From Arthrobacter sp. ov118 (GTDB taxonomy: Bacteria > Actinomycetota > Actinomycetes > Actinomycetales > Micrococcaceae): a stretch of DNA of 64,000 nucleotides. The position numbers and the translations under genes were made by a program. Position 1 is the stretch's first letter, and every line of letters starts with the position of its first letter. This document shows positions 27,907-37,955 of the stretch, one piece after another. The notes below the pieces were generated by a model, which was not told where the DNA came from, ran no database searches, and was given only the letters and a program-made list of their open reading frames with translations. The stretch spans positions 310,001 to 374,000 of the forward strand of contig NZ_FPAY01000001.1 of NCBI RefSeq assembly GCF_900116495.1, written 5' to 3'.

Positions 27907-27907
<1 letters not shown>
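26717..27907 (+). CDS. tadZ: TadZ/CpaE-like ParA-type ATPase
   Basis: 396 residues from a GTG overlapping the cpaB stop by four bases. Residues 1-125 form a receiver-like domain without the normal phosphorylation site, as in other CpaE proteins. A MinD/ParA ATPase domain follows with the deviant Walker A KGGVGKTT (residues 151-158), VIVDLDLQFGDVASGL and VVDTAPGLPE. It probably positions the pilus machine at the membrane. Stop and next start overlap (TGATG). Confidence 0.92.
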
Positions 27908-29408
<1,501 letters not shown>

Positions 29409-29412
<4 letters not shown>

Positions 29413-30344
29413 CCCTGCTGCCCATCGGAGTGGGCCTGCTGTTCACTTCAGTGCTGCTGCTCGGCTTCGTCCTCCTGGCCGCGGGCGGAACCAGCGTGCC
29501 GCTGGACCGGCGGCGGCCGGTCCAGGATCAGCCCGATTCCCACCTGAGCCGGTTCGCCGGGTCCGCGGTCCACCTGTTCGACGGGTTCTTTGCTCGGCAT
29601 AGAATCCGGCTCTTCAACCGGGAGGCACTCGACGACGCCGGCCTCCGGCTCAGTCAGGCGGACTTCTTCGTGCTCGTGCTGGCCGGCGCGTTTGTCGGAG
29701 CATTGGCCGGCCTCGTCGTCGCCGGACCGCTACTGGCAATCTTCCTGGTCCTCCTGGCTCCCTTTGTGGGCCATCTGGTGCTTGGCATCCTCGCCGGCAA
29801 ACGCCGGAACGCGTTCGACCAGCAGCTGAGCGACACCTTGCAGCTGCTGGCCGGCGGCCTCCGGGCCGGGCACAGCATTCTCCGGGCGATTGACGCCGCG
29901 GCCACGGAGTCCCAAAGCCCCACCTCAGAAGAGATGCGCCGTGTGGTCACCGAGACGAGTCTGGGCCGGGACCTGCTGGCCTCGCTCAACGACACGTCCG
30001 AACGGATGCGGAACGAGGACTTTGTCTGGATCGCGCAGGCGATCCAGATCAACCGGGAGGTGGGCGGAAACCTGGCCGAGGTCCTGGACCAGGTCAATGA
30101 GACCATCCGCGAGCGCAGTGAAATCAAGGGTCACATCAAGTCCCTCGCGGCGGAGGGCAAGTTCTCCGCCTACATCCTCATGGCCATGCCGGTCGGGATC
30201 GTGGCCATGCTGATGCTGGTCAACCCCGGCTACATGAACGTCATGTTCACGCACCCGCTGGGCTGGGGAATGATGGCGGCATCCGTCATCCTGATGACGA
30301 TCGGTGGTCTGTGGATGCGCAAGATCATCGACCTGAAGTTCTGA
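29409..30344 (+). CDS. tadB: TadB inner-membrane platform protein
   Basis: 311 residues, ATG overlapping the tadA stop by four bases. Membrane segments lie at the N-terminus (residues 1-28), in the middle (LVLAGAFVGALAGL and LAIFLVLLAPFVGHLVLG) and at the C-terminus (AYILMAMPVGIVAMLML and GMMAASVILMTIGGLWM). The cytoplasmic T2SSF domain contains LLAGGLRAGHSILRAI and INREVGGNLAEVLDQV. It pairs with TadC as the platform on which TadA acts. Confidence 0.94.
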
Positions 30345-30351
30345 GGGCCCC

Positions 30352-31236
30352 ATGGATCCCCGGGTACTACTCGCCAGCTTGCTGGTCTCGCTGCCGCTTG
30401 GATACCTCGCCTGGTCACTGCTCTCCGTCGACCGGAAATCGCTGCGCGCCACCCGCGAGATCCTCGCCATCGGCGCCGGCAGCGCCGAAGTCGCGGACCG
30501 CCGGCAGCGCAACCTGCTGGAAGCCCTCGCCTACCGGCTGACGCCGCCCGGCTATGTCCGCAAACTCGACAGGCTCCTTTCCCTCGCCGGCCGCCCTTCG
30601 TCGCTGCCGCTCGGTCGTGTCTTGGCGGCCAAGCCGGTCCTGGGCCTGGTGGGAGCTTTGCTGGGCTTGTTCCTCAGCACCAGCTCGCCGACACCGATTC
30701 TCAAGCTCGTGGGCATCTTTGTGCTCCTGCTGGGGTACTTCATCCCTGACCTCCTGCTCTACAGCAGGGGCCAGGAACGCCAGAAGACCATGCAGCTGGA
30801 ATTGGCCAACACGCTGGACCAGATGCTGATTTCGGTCGAGGCAGGCCTGGGCTTTGAAGGGGCCATGGCCCGGGCCGGCGAGAACGGCAAGGGCCCCCTG
30901 GCGGAGGAACTCGTCCGCACCCTGCAGGACATGCAGGTAGGCCGCAGCCGGCGCGAGTCCTACCAGGCGCTGGCCGAGCGGACAAACATCCCGGAACTGC
31001 GCAGCTTCGTCCAGGCGGTGGTCCAGGCGGACACGTACGGAATCGCCATCAGCCGGGTGCTTCGAATCCAGGCCAAAGTGATGCGGGTCAAGCGCAGGCA
31101 GCGGGCCGAGGAGAAGGCCATGAAGCTGCCTGTCACCATTCTTTTTCCGCTGCTTTTCTTCATCTTTCCGGTGTTGTTCATCGCTATTCTGGGTCCGGCC
31201 GTCATCAACGCGATCGACACGTTCAGCGGCCGGTAG
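30352..31236 (+). CDS. tadC: TadC inner-membrane platform protein
   Basis: 294 residues, seven bases after tadB. Same T2SSF domain plan: N-terminal membrane helix (residues 1-22), two hydrophobic segments (PVLGLVGALLGLFLS and LVGIFVLLLGYFIPDLLLY), then the cytoplasmic block LANTLDQMLISVEAGLGFEGA, split here as LDQMLISVEAG and LGFEGAMARA, and a C-terminal pair of helices (ILFPLLFFIFPVLFIAILG). It is the last gene of the tight Tad operon; no strong terminator is seen in the 95 bases that follow. Confidence 0.94.
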   Translation: MDPRVLLASLLVSLPLGYLAWSLLSVDRKSLRATREILAIGAGSAEVADRRQRNLLEALAYRLTPPGYVRKLDRLLSLAGRPSSLPLGRVLAAKPVLGLVGALLGLFLSTSSPTPILKLVGIFVLLLGYFIPDLLLYSRGQERQKTMQLELANTLDQMLISVEAGLGFEGAMARAGENGKGPLAEELVRTLQDMQVGRSRRESYQALAERTNIPELRSFVQAVVQADTYGIAISRVLRIQAKVMRVKRRQRAEEKAMKLPVTILFPLLFFIFPVLFIAILGPAVINAIDTFSGR

Positions 31237-31331
31237 CGCCTGCCGGGCCCACCCCGGGGATAGCCGCAAGGTTTGCGCAAGATAGGCCGGAGTCACCGGG
31301 ATCGGCCGTGTGAGCAAGTAGCGTGGGTTTC

Positions 31332-31913
31332 ATGCCTTCTCCCAGCGCTTACCCCGACGACGGAAGTGCGGGCCTCGTCCTCGCCCCCGATGCCGCTTCC
31401 AGCGTGCCGGCAGGCCTCCCGCCCATCCCGGACATAGCAGCAGCCCCCGGCCTCGCCGAGGCTCTGACGCTCGCGGCCGTCCAAACAACACACCCGAGCG
31501 ACGCGGGCGCGTTGGAGGACCCCTCCCCGCTCATGGACCCCGCCCCGGCCGTGGACCCCGCCCCGCTCGTGGACCCGGCCGCGCTCCAGGACCTCGGCGA
31601 CCAACTGGAGAACCCGGCCTTGGCCAAGGGTTTCGCCCGGGACTACGCCAAGATGTGGGACCAGCGTTACGCTGCCCTGGCTTCGGCGCTTGAACGCCGC
31701 GATCTCCCCGGGTCGCTGGACGCCGTGCTGAGCCTGAAGACGTCCTCGGCGATGGTAGGCGGTCTCCGGCTGGCCAGGCTCGCCGGCGAGCTTGAAGGCG
31801 TCCTCAGGGCGGGCGACATGGACCGTGCGCTCTCGTTGCTGCTCGACGTGGCCCAGCGCGGTGTGGAGACCGTGGATGAACTGCAGTTCAGCTATGTCCT
31901 CTGGGATAGCTAG
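31332..31913 (+). CDS. Hpt-like protein without the expected phospho-histidine
   Basis: 193 residues from ATG 31332; GTG 31323 is three codons upstream and neither start has a good ribosome site. The first 100 residues are Pro/Ala/Asp-rich with a VDPAPLVDP-type repeat. The last 90 look like a helical Hpt domain: ARDYAKMWDQRYAALASAL, then SLKTSSAMVGGLRLARLAGELE, whose second half follows the Hpt pattern. Where that family has A-H-x-L-K-G, this protein has V-L-S-L-K-T, so the phosphorylated His is replaced by Leu. It cannot be a normal phosphotransfer protein if this alignment is right. It converges on the response regulator and follows the Tad operon. Confidence 0.7.
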   Translation: MPSPSAYPDDGSAGLVLAPDAASSVPAGLPPIPDIAAAPGLAEALTLAAVQTTHPSDAGALEDPSPLMDPAPAVDPAPLVDPAALQDLGDQLENPALAKGFARDYAKMWDQRYAALASALERRDLPGSLDAVLSLKTSSAMVGGLRLARLAGELEGVLRAGDMDRALSLLLDVAQRGVETVDELQFSYVLWDS

Positions 31914-31939
31914 GCGCAGAACGCCGGCCGGCCCGGCCG

Positions 31940-32707
31940 CTACCGCTGCGGAGTCAGCCGGTAGCCCACTCCCCTGACAGTCTGCAACCAGCGGGGCTGC
32001 AGCGGATCCTCTCCAAGTTTCCGCCGGAGGTTACCGATGTGCACCTCAACGGCGCGTTCATCGGATTCGCTGATGTAGGCGTCCGTCCGGTAGTAGTCGC
32101 CCCGCACCACCCGCACGAGGTCGGTTTTGGACCGCACCGCGCCGGCTCCCTTGACGAGGGCATGCAGAAGATCGAACTCGCTGCGGGTCAGGCCGACGGC
32201 CGCGCCGTCGACGCCCACGGTGCGCGTCTCCGGGTTCAGCTCAAGCCCGTTGTGGCGCAGCACGGGGCTCTGGGACGCCGGAGGTGCAGCCGGGGCGCTG
32301 GGTTCCGCCCCGGCTGCCGGCACCGTCTGGGCGTCCTGCCGGGGCCGGCGCATCATCGCGGTGACGCGGGCGCGCAATTCCCGCGGCCGGAACGGCTTAG
32401 CCAGGAAGTCATCAGCTCCGGTGTGAAACGCGGTCAGGGTGTCGAGTTCGTCGGTGCGAGCCGTCAACATGACCACGTACGCGTCGCTGAACTGCCGGAT
32501 CCGCCGCAGCACCTCGAAGCCGTCGATATCGGGAAGGCCCACATCCAAGGTGACGACGCTGGCCTCCTGCTGGCGGACGACGTCGACCCCTTCGCGGCCA
32601 CCGGACGCGGAATGCACCTCGAAACCCGCCTGGCTCAGCACAGCTTCGACAAGGTTTCGGACATCTTCGTCGTCCTCAACTACGACGGCGACTCCCAGAT
32701 CAGTCAT
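31940..32707 (-). CDS. OmpR/PhoB-family response regulator
   Basis: 255 residues from ATG 32707 (MTDLGVAVVVEDDED); nine codons upstream are open but do not fit the family. The receiver domain has the acidic pocket EDDED (11-15), the phospho-acceptor Asp55 in TLDVGLPDIDG, and Lys in LAKPFRP. A Pro/Ala-rich linker (about residues 126-155) leads to a winged-helix DNA-binding domain with SEFDLLHAL and VEVHIGNLRRKLG, ending TVRGVGYRLTP. It is divergent from the histidine kinase across 209 bases, the likely partner. Targets are unknown. Confidence 0.94.
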   Translation of the reverse strand: MTDLGVAVVVEDDEDVRNLVEAVLSQAGFEVHSASGGREGVDVVRQQEASVVTLDVGLPDIDGFEVLRRIRQFSDAYVVMLTARTDELDTLTAFHTGADDFLAKPFRPRELRARVTAMMRRPRQDAQTVPAAGAEPSAPAAPPASQSPVLRHNGLELNPETRTVGVDGAAVGLTRSEFDLLHALVKGAGAVRSKTDLVRVVRGDYYRTDAYISESDERAVEVHIGNLRRKLGEDPLQPRWLQTVRGVGYRLTPQR

Positions 32708-32916
32708 GGCCCCCCTCACATCTGCACACTTCACTGCCGGCCGCGGGTGCGGCAGCAGATCAATAGTTCGTCGGCCCCCACCGGCATTGCCAGAATACCC
32801 ACGTCAGAGGCCAAAACAATGACAATGCAGTAACAGAAGGCGCAAATCTCGGTTTTAAGTCAAGTTCTATGACACAAGGTGTAAAACTGTAGCAAGGGGA
32901 AAGGGGCGCCGCGTCT
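32708..32916. promoter_or_regulatory. Divergent promoter region of response regulator and histidine kinase
   Basis: 209 bases, AT-richer than the genes on either side, between the two divergent starts. It should hold both promoters and probably binding sites of the regulator itself. I see several AT-rich candidates on the kinase side (for example GTGTAAAACT near 32879) but no clean -35/-10 pair and no obvious long direct repeat. Confidence 0.45.
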
Positions 32917-34596
32917 TTGAGTAGACAGCAGCTGGTCCGGCGTGCGGACCGATTCGCTAAGGCCTTGGGGCCGCGCACGCGGGTCCTCATGTGCCAACTG
33001 CCGTTCGCACTCCTGATGACGGCCGTGGTGGCGGCCTCCCCTGCAGCGTGGCCGGGAATGCTCGCAAGCGGGCAATGCCACTATGCCATCGGGCTGCATG
33101 CCCTGCTCCTCGCGGCCTGCGTCCTCGTGCCCTGGCGGCGGTTCGGGCCCTCGGCCCCGCTCCTCATCCCGGTGCTGGATTTTGCGCTGGTCGGCCTGGC
33201 TCTGGACAGCGGCGTGGCCGGACTGCCGGACCTCGGCGTGCTCTCGGTCCTGCCAGTCGTGTGGATCTCGGCGTCCCGCCTCTCCGCCGTCGCGTGCCTG
33301 TCACTGAGCTTTTTCGGCCCGTTGCTGGCAGGGCTGCTGCCGTGGTTTCTCATGAACCGAGCGGAACGGCCCCTGACAGGTCTCGCCGAGGCCCTGCTCC
33401 TGTCGCTCATGATGCTTGCCGTCTCAATGGCGATGCGATTGGCGCGGTTCCGCCTACGGCACGAGCAAGGGCGGATCCAGTCCAAGGAATCAGAGCTGCA
33501 GGTCCTGCTCGCCGCCAGCCGGGAGCGTGAACGGCTCCTACACACCATTCTGGACACGGTCGACGTCGGGATCGTCGCAGTTGACGCCGCTGGCCGCCGC
33601 CTGCTGACCAACAGCTGGCAATCGGCGTTGGAGGACACCGCAACCGCCGTCCGCCGCCCCGGCAGGCCGGAGGACGAAGCGGAACCGGTGCTGACCGGGC
33701 AGGACAGAGCCACCCCGCTGCCCGCCGAGCGCAGTCCCATCCGGCGGGCGCTGAGCGGGGAAGCGTTTGCCGACTACCTGGTCTGCTTCGGCGAGGCGGC
33801 GGAGGGCAGGGTCGTGTCCACCGGGGCCCGGCCGCTGAAGGACGAGGCCGGCGAGTTCCGCGGCGCGGTGGTGGTCTTCAACGAGGTCACCGACCTTGTC
33901 GATGCACTCGCGGCCAAGGACGACGTCGTCTCCACCGTTTCGCACGAATTCCGCACTCCGCTGACCTCGATCATTGGAAATCTCGATCTGGTACTCAGCG
34001 ACAACGAGGGCCTTGCCTGTCCCGCGGTCCGCCGCGTCGAAGTCGCGCAGCGCAACGCGGAGCGTCTTTTGGCTTTGGTTTCTGACCTGCTCATGTCCGC
34101 CAGCTCCGCGGTCCACGTGCACCCGCGCCGCACGGATCTAGCCGGGCTCGTGGAGGCCAGCCTCGGATCCGCGCAGGCGCACGCCCAAGCGTCCAGCATC
34201 TCGCTGGCCATGGACGTCCCCGGCCCGCTGTGGGCGCACGTGGATCCACTGCGGATCGGGCAGGCGCTGGACAACCTCGTCTCCAATGCGATCAAGTACT
34301 CACCGGCCGGCGGCTCGGTCCGGGTGTCCGCCACCAGCGGAGACGGCCGGGTACGGCTTCACGTTGAGGACACCGGCATGGGCATGACCGCTGCCGATGC
34401 CCTCCGGGTCTTTACGCGCTTCTTCCGCTCTCAGGCCGTCCGCGAAGGTTCGATACCGGGCGCCGGCCTGGGGTTATCCATCACCAAGGCCATCGTGGAA
34501 CGGCACGGCGGGTCGATTTCCTGCCGCACACAGCCCGGGCAAGGCAGCATCTTCACCCTGGAACTCCCCGCCGACGGCCCCCCGGAGGCGTTCTAG
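32917..34596 (+). CDS. Membrane sensor histidine kinase with PAS domain
   Basis: 559 residues from a TTG with AAGGGGAAAGGGG upstream. About six hydrophobic segments fill residues 25-175, with little outside the membrane, so the signal may be sensed in or near the membrane. A cytoplasmic PAS-like domain follows (LLHTILDTVDVGIVAVDAAG, split here as TILDTVDVGIV and AVDAAGRRLL; VVFNEVTDLVD), then HisKA with phospho-acceptor His343 in VSHEFRTPLTSI and an HATPase with LDNLVSNAIKYS, VEDTGMGMT and GAGLGLSITKAIVERHGG. It is divergent from the OmpR-type regulator. It ends 121 bases from the convergent truA; that gap shows only short hairpins. Confidence 0.94.
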   Translation: MSRQQLVRRADRFAKALGPRTRVLMCQLPFALLMTAVVAASPAAWPGMLASGQCHYAIGLHALLLAACVLVPWRRFGPSAPLLIPVLDFALVGLALDSGVAGLPDLGVLSVLPVVWISASRLSAVACLSLSFFGPLLAGLLPWFLMNRAERPLTGLAEALLLSLMMLAVSMAMRLARFRLRHEQGRIQSKESELQVLLAASRERERLLHTILDTVDVGIVAVDAAGRRLLTNSWQSALEDTATAVRRPGRPEDEAEPVLTGQDRATPLPAERSPIRRALSGEAFADYLVCFGEAAEGRVVSTGARPLKDEAGEFRGAVVVFNEVTDLVDALAAKDDVVSTVSHEFRTPLTSIIGNLDLVLSDNEGLACPAVRRVEVAQRNAERLLALVSDLLMSASSAVHVHPRRTDLAGLVEASLGSAQAHAQASSISLAMDVPGPLWAHVDPLRIGQALDNLVSNAIKYSPAGGSVRVSATSGDGRVRLHVEDTGMGMTAADALRVFTRFFRSQAVREGSIPGAGLGLSITKAIVERHGGSISCRTQPGQGSIFTLELPADGPPEAF

Positions 34597-34717
34597 CGTC
34601 ACGGGGGGACGGTGGCAGCGGGGTTTCCCCACGTTTGGAGGCCCCGGCCAGCGGGTTGCGCCGAACCGCCGCCGTCTAGCGGTGTGGTGGCGTTGAAGGT
34701 GGGGAAAATCCGCGGCC

Positions 34718-35608
34718 TTACGCGCGCAGGGCCCTCGTCAGCTCGGCCCGGGCCAGCAGGCCCGCGTCAGAAGGGTAGGCCACTTCCTCAAGCACCAGCG
34801 GATGCGGGGCGGCCAGTACCGAGCGGGCATCGCGCTGGCGTTCAAGCAGGCGCTCGTAGAGCCACCCCGGAGCTTCCACGCCTTCCCCCACATATACCGC
34901 CGAGCCAATCAGGGAGCGGACCATGTTGTGGCAGAACGCGTCCGCCTGCACGGTGGCGACAATGACGCCGTCCGTGCCGCGGGCGAACTCGAAGCGCTGC
35001 AGCTCCCGGATGGTCGTGGCGCCCTCACGGGGTTTGCAGTAGGAGCGGAAGTCCTGGAGACCGAGCAGCTGCGCGGCCCCTGCGTTCAGGAGCCCGACGT
35101 CCAGCGGGGCCTTGTGCCAGAGGGTCGAGGAACGCCCCAGCGGGTCCCACAGGGCGGGGCCGTCCGCGATGCGGTAGGAATAGCGGCGCCAGAGGGCGGA
35201 AAACCGGGCATCGAAGCCAACGGGCGCCACGGTGGCCCGGTGCACCTCGATCGCCCCGCTGAGGTCTCCCAGTCCGCGGCTCAGGGCACCGCGCAGGCGG
35301 CGAAGCAGGGCGACGGCGGGATCAAGTTCAGCGCCCCGGTTCAGCCCGCGCCACTCGGCTTCGGTGAGGTCCAGGTGGACCACCTGTCCCCGGGCATGCA
35401 CGCCGGCGTCGGTCCGGCCGGCCACGGTGACCCGCACGGGGCGGCGAATCAGCAGTTCTAGGGCCTCCTCCAGGACGCCCTGGACCGTGCGCAGCCCCGG
35501 CTGCACCGCCCACCCGCTGAAGGGGCCGCCGTCGTACGCCAAATCCAGCCGGATACGCAAAAACCCGCCGCCCCCCAAAACGGGGGCAGCGGGTTTGAGC
35601 TCGTTCAT
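34718..35608 (-). CDS. truA: tRNA pseudouridine synthase A
   Basis: 296 residues from ATG 35608. It makes pseudouridine at positions 38-40 of tRNA anticodon stems. The catalytic Asp is in GRTDAGVHARGQVVHL; other blocks are AYDGGPFSGW and HNMVRSLIGSAVYVG. The start is doubtful. ATG 35608 has no ribosome site, and codons 5-16 coincide with a terminator-like hairpin followed by TTTTT. A TTG at 35560, just after the stem, would give MRIRLDLAYDGG, a good family N-terminus. The frame open to 35824 runs antisense to nothing useful and overlaps the rplQ tail, so it is rejected. Confidence 0.92.
   Translation of the reverse strand: MNELKPAAPVLGGGGFLRIRLDLAYDGGPFSGWAVQPGLRTVQGVLEEALELLIRRPVRVTVAGRTDAGVHARGQVVHLDLTEAEWRGLNRGAELDPAVALLRRLRGALSRGLGDLSGAIEVHRATVAPVGFDARFSALWRRYSYRIADGPALWDPLGRSSTLWHKAPLDVGLLNAGAAQLLGLQDFRSYCKPREGATTIRELQRFEFARGTDGVIVATVQADAFCHNMVRSLIGSAVYVGEGVEAPGWLYERLLERQRDARSVLAAPHPLVLEEVAYPSDAGLLARAELTRALRA
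35561..35596 (-). terminator. Rho-independent-type terminator after rplQ, inside the annotated truA start
   Basis: Fifteen-base arms (35561-35575 and 35582-35596) with one G-U pair and a 6-base loop, followed on the minus strand by five T. It starts 43 bases past the rplQ stop, and its whole stem lies in codons 5-16 of truA if that gene begins at 35608. Confidence 0.8.
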
Positions 35609-35639
35609 AGACTTAAGTCTATAAGAAGGTTTTAGCGAA

Positions 35640-36233
35640 TTACTTCGCGTCCTTCTCGGACTCAGCAGCAGCTTCCTCAGCGGCCGGAGCCTCTTCGGCA
35701 GCTTCAGCTTCGGCGGCCGGAGCGGTCTCGGCAGCCTCAGCGGCGGGAGCCTCTTCGGTCTCGGCAACCTCGGTCTCAGCAACCGGAGCAGCTTCGGCCT
35801 TCTCGGCGTCCGACTTGTCAGCATCGCGCTTGGCAGCGGACGTAGCCTCGGCTACGACGGCCTGCTTGGCGGAAACCGGCTCGAGGACCAGTTCGATGAC
35901 AGCCATGGGAGCGTTGTCGCCCTTGCGGTTGCCGATCTTGGTGATGCGGGTGTAGCCGCCATCGCGGTTCTCCACTGCCTGTGCAATGTCGGTGAACAGC
36001 TCGTGGACGACGCCCTTGTTGCTGATCAGGCCGAGTACACGACGGCGGGACGCGAGGTCGCCGCGCTTGGCGAAAGTCACCAGGCGCTCAGCGTACGGCT
36101 TCAGGCGCTTGGCCTTGGTCACCGTGGTGGTGATCCGCTTGTGCTCGAACAGTGCTGCGGACAGGTTCGCGAGCATCAGGCGCTCGTGAGCCGCTCCGCC
36201 GCCGAGGCGCGGACCCTTAGCGGGGGTAGGCAT
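35640..36233 (-). CDS. rplQ: 50S ribosomal protein L17 with acidic tail
   Basis: 197 residues versus about 127 in E. coli. The L17 core ends near residue 118 (MAVIELVLEPVS); about 75 further residues are a Glu/Ala/Lys-rich tail (repeats such as EEAPAAEAAE). The core has GPRLGGGAAHERLMLANL, split here as GPRLGGGAAHERL, and TTVTKAKRLKPYAERLVTFAK. It follows rpoA by 76 bases and closes the alpha operon, with a terminator hairpin beyond. Confidence 0.97.
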   Translation of the reverse strand: MPTPAKGPRLGGGAAHERLMLANLSAALFEHKRITTTVTKAKRLKPYAERLVTFAKRGDLASRRRVLGLISNKGVVHELFTDIAQAVENRDGGYTRITKIGNRKGDNAPMAVIELVLEPVSAKQAVVAEATSAAKRDADKSDAEKAEAAPVAETEVAETEEAPAAEAAETAPAAEAEAAEEAPAAEEAAAESEKDAK

Positions 36234-36309
36234 AATAGTTTCTCCTCATATGGAAGCCGTTGGGCTGCGCACACCAGGTGCATCCAGCCGGCTGGCCAAG
36301 ATCTGTTGG

Positions 36310-37320
36310 TTAGAGCTCGTCGTCGCTGAACGCGGCGTCGTCCTCTTCGATGGCTGCGGCGCGTGCTGCGAGATCGAAACCGGGAGGGGAGTCCTTCAGG
36401 GACAGGCCCAGTTCGACCAGCTTGGCCTTGACCTCGTCGATGGACTTCGCACCGAAGTTACGGATGTCCATCAGGTCAGCCTCGGAACGGGCAACGAGTT
36501 CACCCACGGTGTGGATGCCCTCACGCTTGAGGCAGTTGTAGGAACGGACCGTCAGGTCCAGATCCTCGATCGGCAGGGCCATGTCGGCTGCCAGGGCAGC
36601 GTCCGTCGGCGACGGGCCGATCTCAATACCTTCAGCTGCGGTGTTCAGCTCGCGGGCCAGACCGAACAGTTCCACCAGGGTGGTACCGGCCGAAGCAACG
36701 GCGTCGCGCGGGGCGATCGCCTGCTTGGTCTCGACGTCGACAATGAGCTTGTCGAAGTCGGTGCGCTGCTCAACACGGGTAGCTTCCACGCGGAAAGTAA
36801 CCTTCAGAACCGGCGAGTAGATGGAGTCGACCGGGATGCGGCCGATCTCGGAGTCGCCGGACTTGTTCTGAGCTGCCGAAACGTAGCCGCGACCGCGCTC
36901 GATGGTCAGTTCGAGTTCGAACTTGCCCTTCGAGTTCAGCGTGGCAATGTGCAGATCCGGGTTGTGGAATTCGACGCCGGCCGGCGGAGCGATGTCCGCG
37001 GCGGTGACGATTCCCGGGCCCTGCTTGCGCAGGTACGCAACAACCGGCTCGTCGTGCTCGGAGGAAACCGACAGGTTCTTGATGTTCAGGATGATCTCAG
37101 TGACATCTTCCTTGACACCCGGAACCGTGGTGAACTCGTGCAGCACGCCGTCGATCCGGATGCTCGTGACAGAGGCACCGGGGATCGAGGAGAGCAGGGT
37201 ACGGCGGAGGGAGTTTCCGAGGGTGTAACCAAAGCCCGGCTCCAGCGGTTCGATGATGAACCTGGAGCGGTTTTCGGAGACGACCTCTTCGGAGAGGGTG
37301 GGGCGCTGTGCAATGAGCAC
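36310..37320 (-). CDS. rpoA: RNA polymerase alpha subunit
   Basis: 336 residues from a GTG (MLIAQRPTLSEE). The N-terminal dimerisation domain has EPLEPGFGYTLGNSLRRTLLSS, split here as PGFGYTLGNSLRRTLL; the C-terminal domain has the DNA and activator contact helix SYNCLKREGIHTVGEL and NFGAKSIDEVKAKL. It lies 132 bases after rpsK, and that gap holds a perfect 13-base stem. rpsD, which often lies between rpsK and rpoA, is absent here. Confidence 0.97.
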   Translation of the reverse strand: MLIAQRPTLSEEVVSENRSRFIIEPLEPGFGYTLGNSLRRTLLSSIPGASVTSIRIDGVLHEFTTVPGVKEDVTEIILNIKNLSVSSEHDEPVVAYLRKQGPGIVTAADIAPPAGVEFHNPDLHIATLNSKGKFELELTIERGRGYVSAAQNKSGDSEIGRIPVDSIYSPVLKVTFRVEATRVEQRTDFDKLIVDVETKQAIAPRDAVASAGTTLVELFGLARELNTAAEGIEIGPSPTDAALAADMALPIEDLDLTVRSYNCLKREGIHTVGELVARSEADLMDIRNFGAKSIDEVKAKLVELGLSLKDSPPGFDLAARAAAIEEDDAAFSDDEL

Positions 37321-37402
37321 TTAGGTTTCCTTTCGGCGAGCATCCGCTATATGACGCAACACAGGTGGTGGAAAGATCGGTCTGAGGACTTAACGCGGCC
37401 GG

Positions 37403-37434
37403 GCTTGCCCGGACCGGTGAGGGTCCGGGCAAGC
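37403..37434 (-). terminator. Perfect 13-base stem between rpsK and rpoA, attenuator or processing site
   Basis: Arms at 37403-37415 and 37422-37434 with a 6-base loop, 18 bases after the rpsK stop. No T-run follows, so it may slow or partly stop transcription, or protect the upstream mRNA end, rather than fully terminate. Confidence 0.5.
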
Positions 37435-37452
37435 TCCTGGGCGTGGAAAGCC

Positions 37453-37854
37453 TTAGACGCGGCGGCGCTTCGGGGGACGGCAGCCGTTGTGGGCGCTGGG
37501 GGTGACGTCCTGGATGGAGCCAACCTCGAGGCCAGCGGCCTGCAGCGAACGGATGGCGGTTTCGCGACCGGAACCCGGTCCCTTGACGAACACGTCAACC
37601 TTGCGCATGCCGTGCTCCTGTGCACGCTTTGCGGCGGCTTCAGCGGCCATCTGGGCAGCGAACGGGGTGGACTTACGCGAGCCCTTGAAGCCAACCTCAC
37701 CGGAGGAAGCCCAGGAGATGACAGCACCGGTCGGGTCCGTGATGGACACGATGGTGTTGTTAAAGGTGCTCTTGATGTGCGCCTGGCCCAGCGCGATATT
37801 CTTCTTGTCCTTCTTACGCGGCTTGCGAACCGCGCCACGAGTCTTCGGGGGCAT
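37453..37854 (-). CDS. rpsK: 30S ribosomal protein S11
   Basis: 133 residues, normal size. Family blocks are GQAHIKSTFNNTIVSITD, GFKGSRKSTPFAAQMAAE and VFVKGPGSGRETAIRSLQ, ending NGCRPPKRRRV. It binds 16S rRNA in the platform near the Shine-Dalgarno helix. The ATG start has AGGAG upstream (TGTAGGAGAAAAA). It follows rpsM by 101 bases. Confidence 0.98.
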   Translation of the reverse strand: MPPKTRGAVRKPRKKDKKNIALGQAHIKSTFNNTIVSITDPTGAVISWASSGEVGFKGSRKSTPFAAQMAAEAAAKRAQEHGMRKVDVFVKGPGSGRETAIRSLQAAGLEVGSIQDVTPSAHNGCRPPKRRRV

Positions 37855-37955
37855 TTTTTCTCCTACAGAAAGTTATTGGGTGAAAGCGAACGCTTGATCC
37901 CACACTTGCCGGGTTCCTGGAAATCGCATCTGCGATTTCAAGGAGGCAAATGGGT

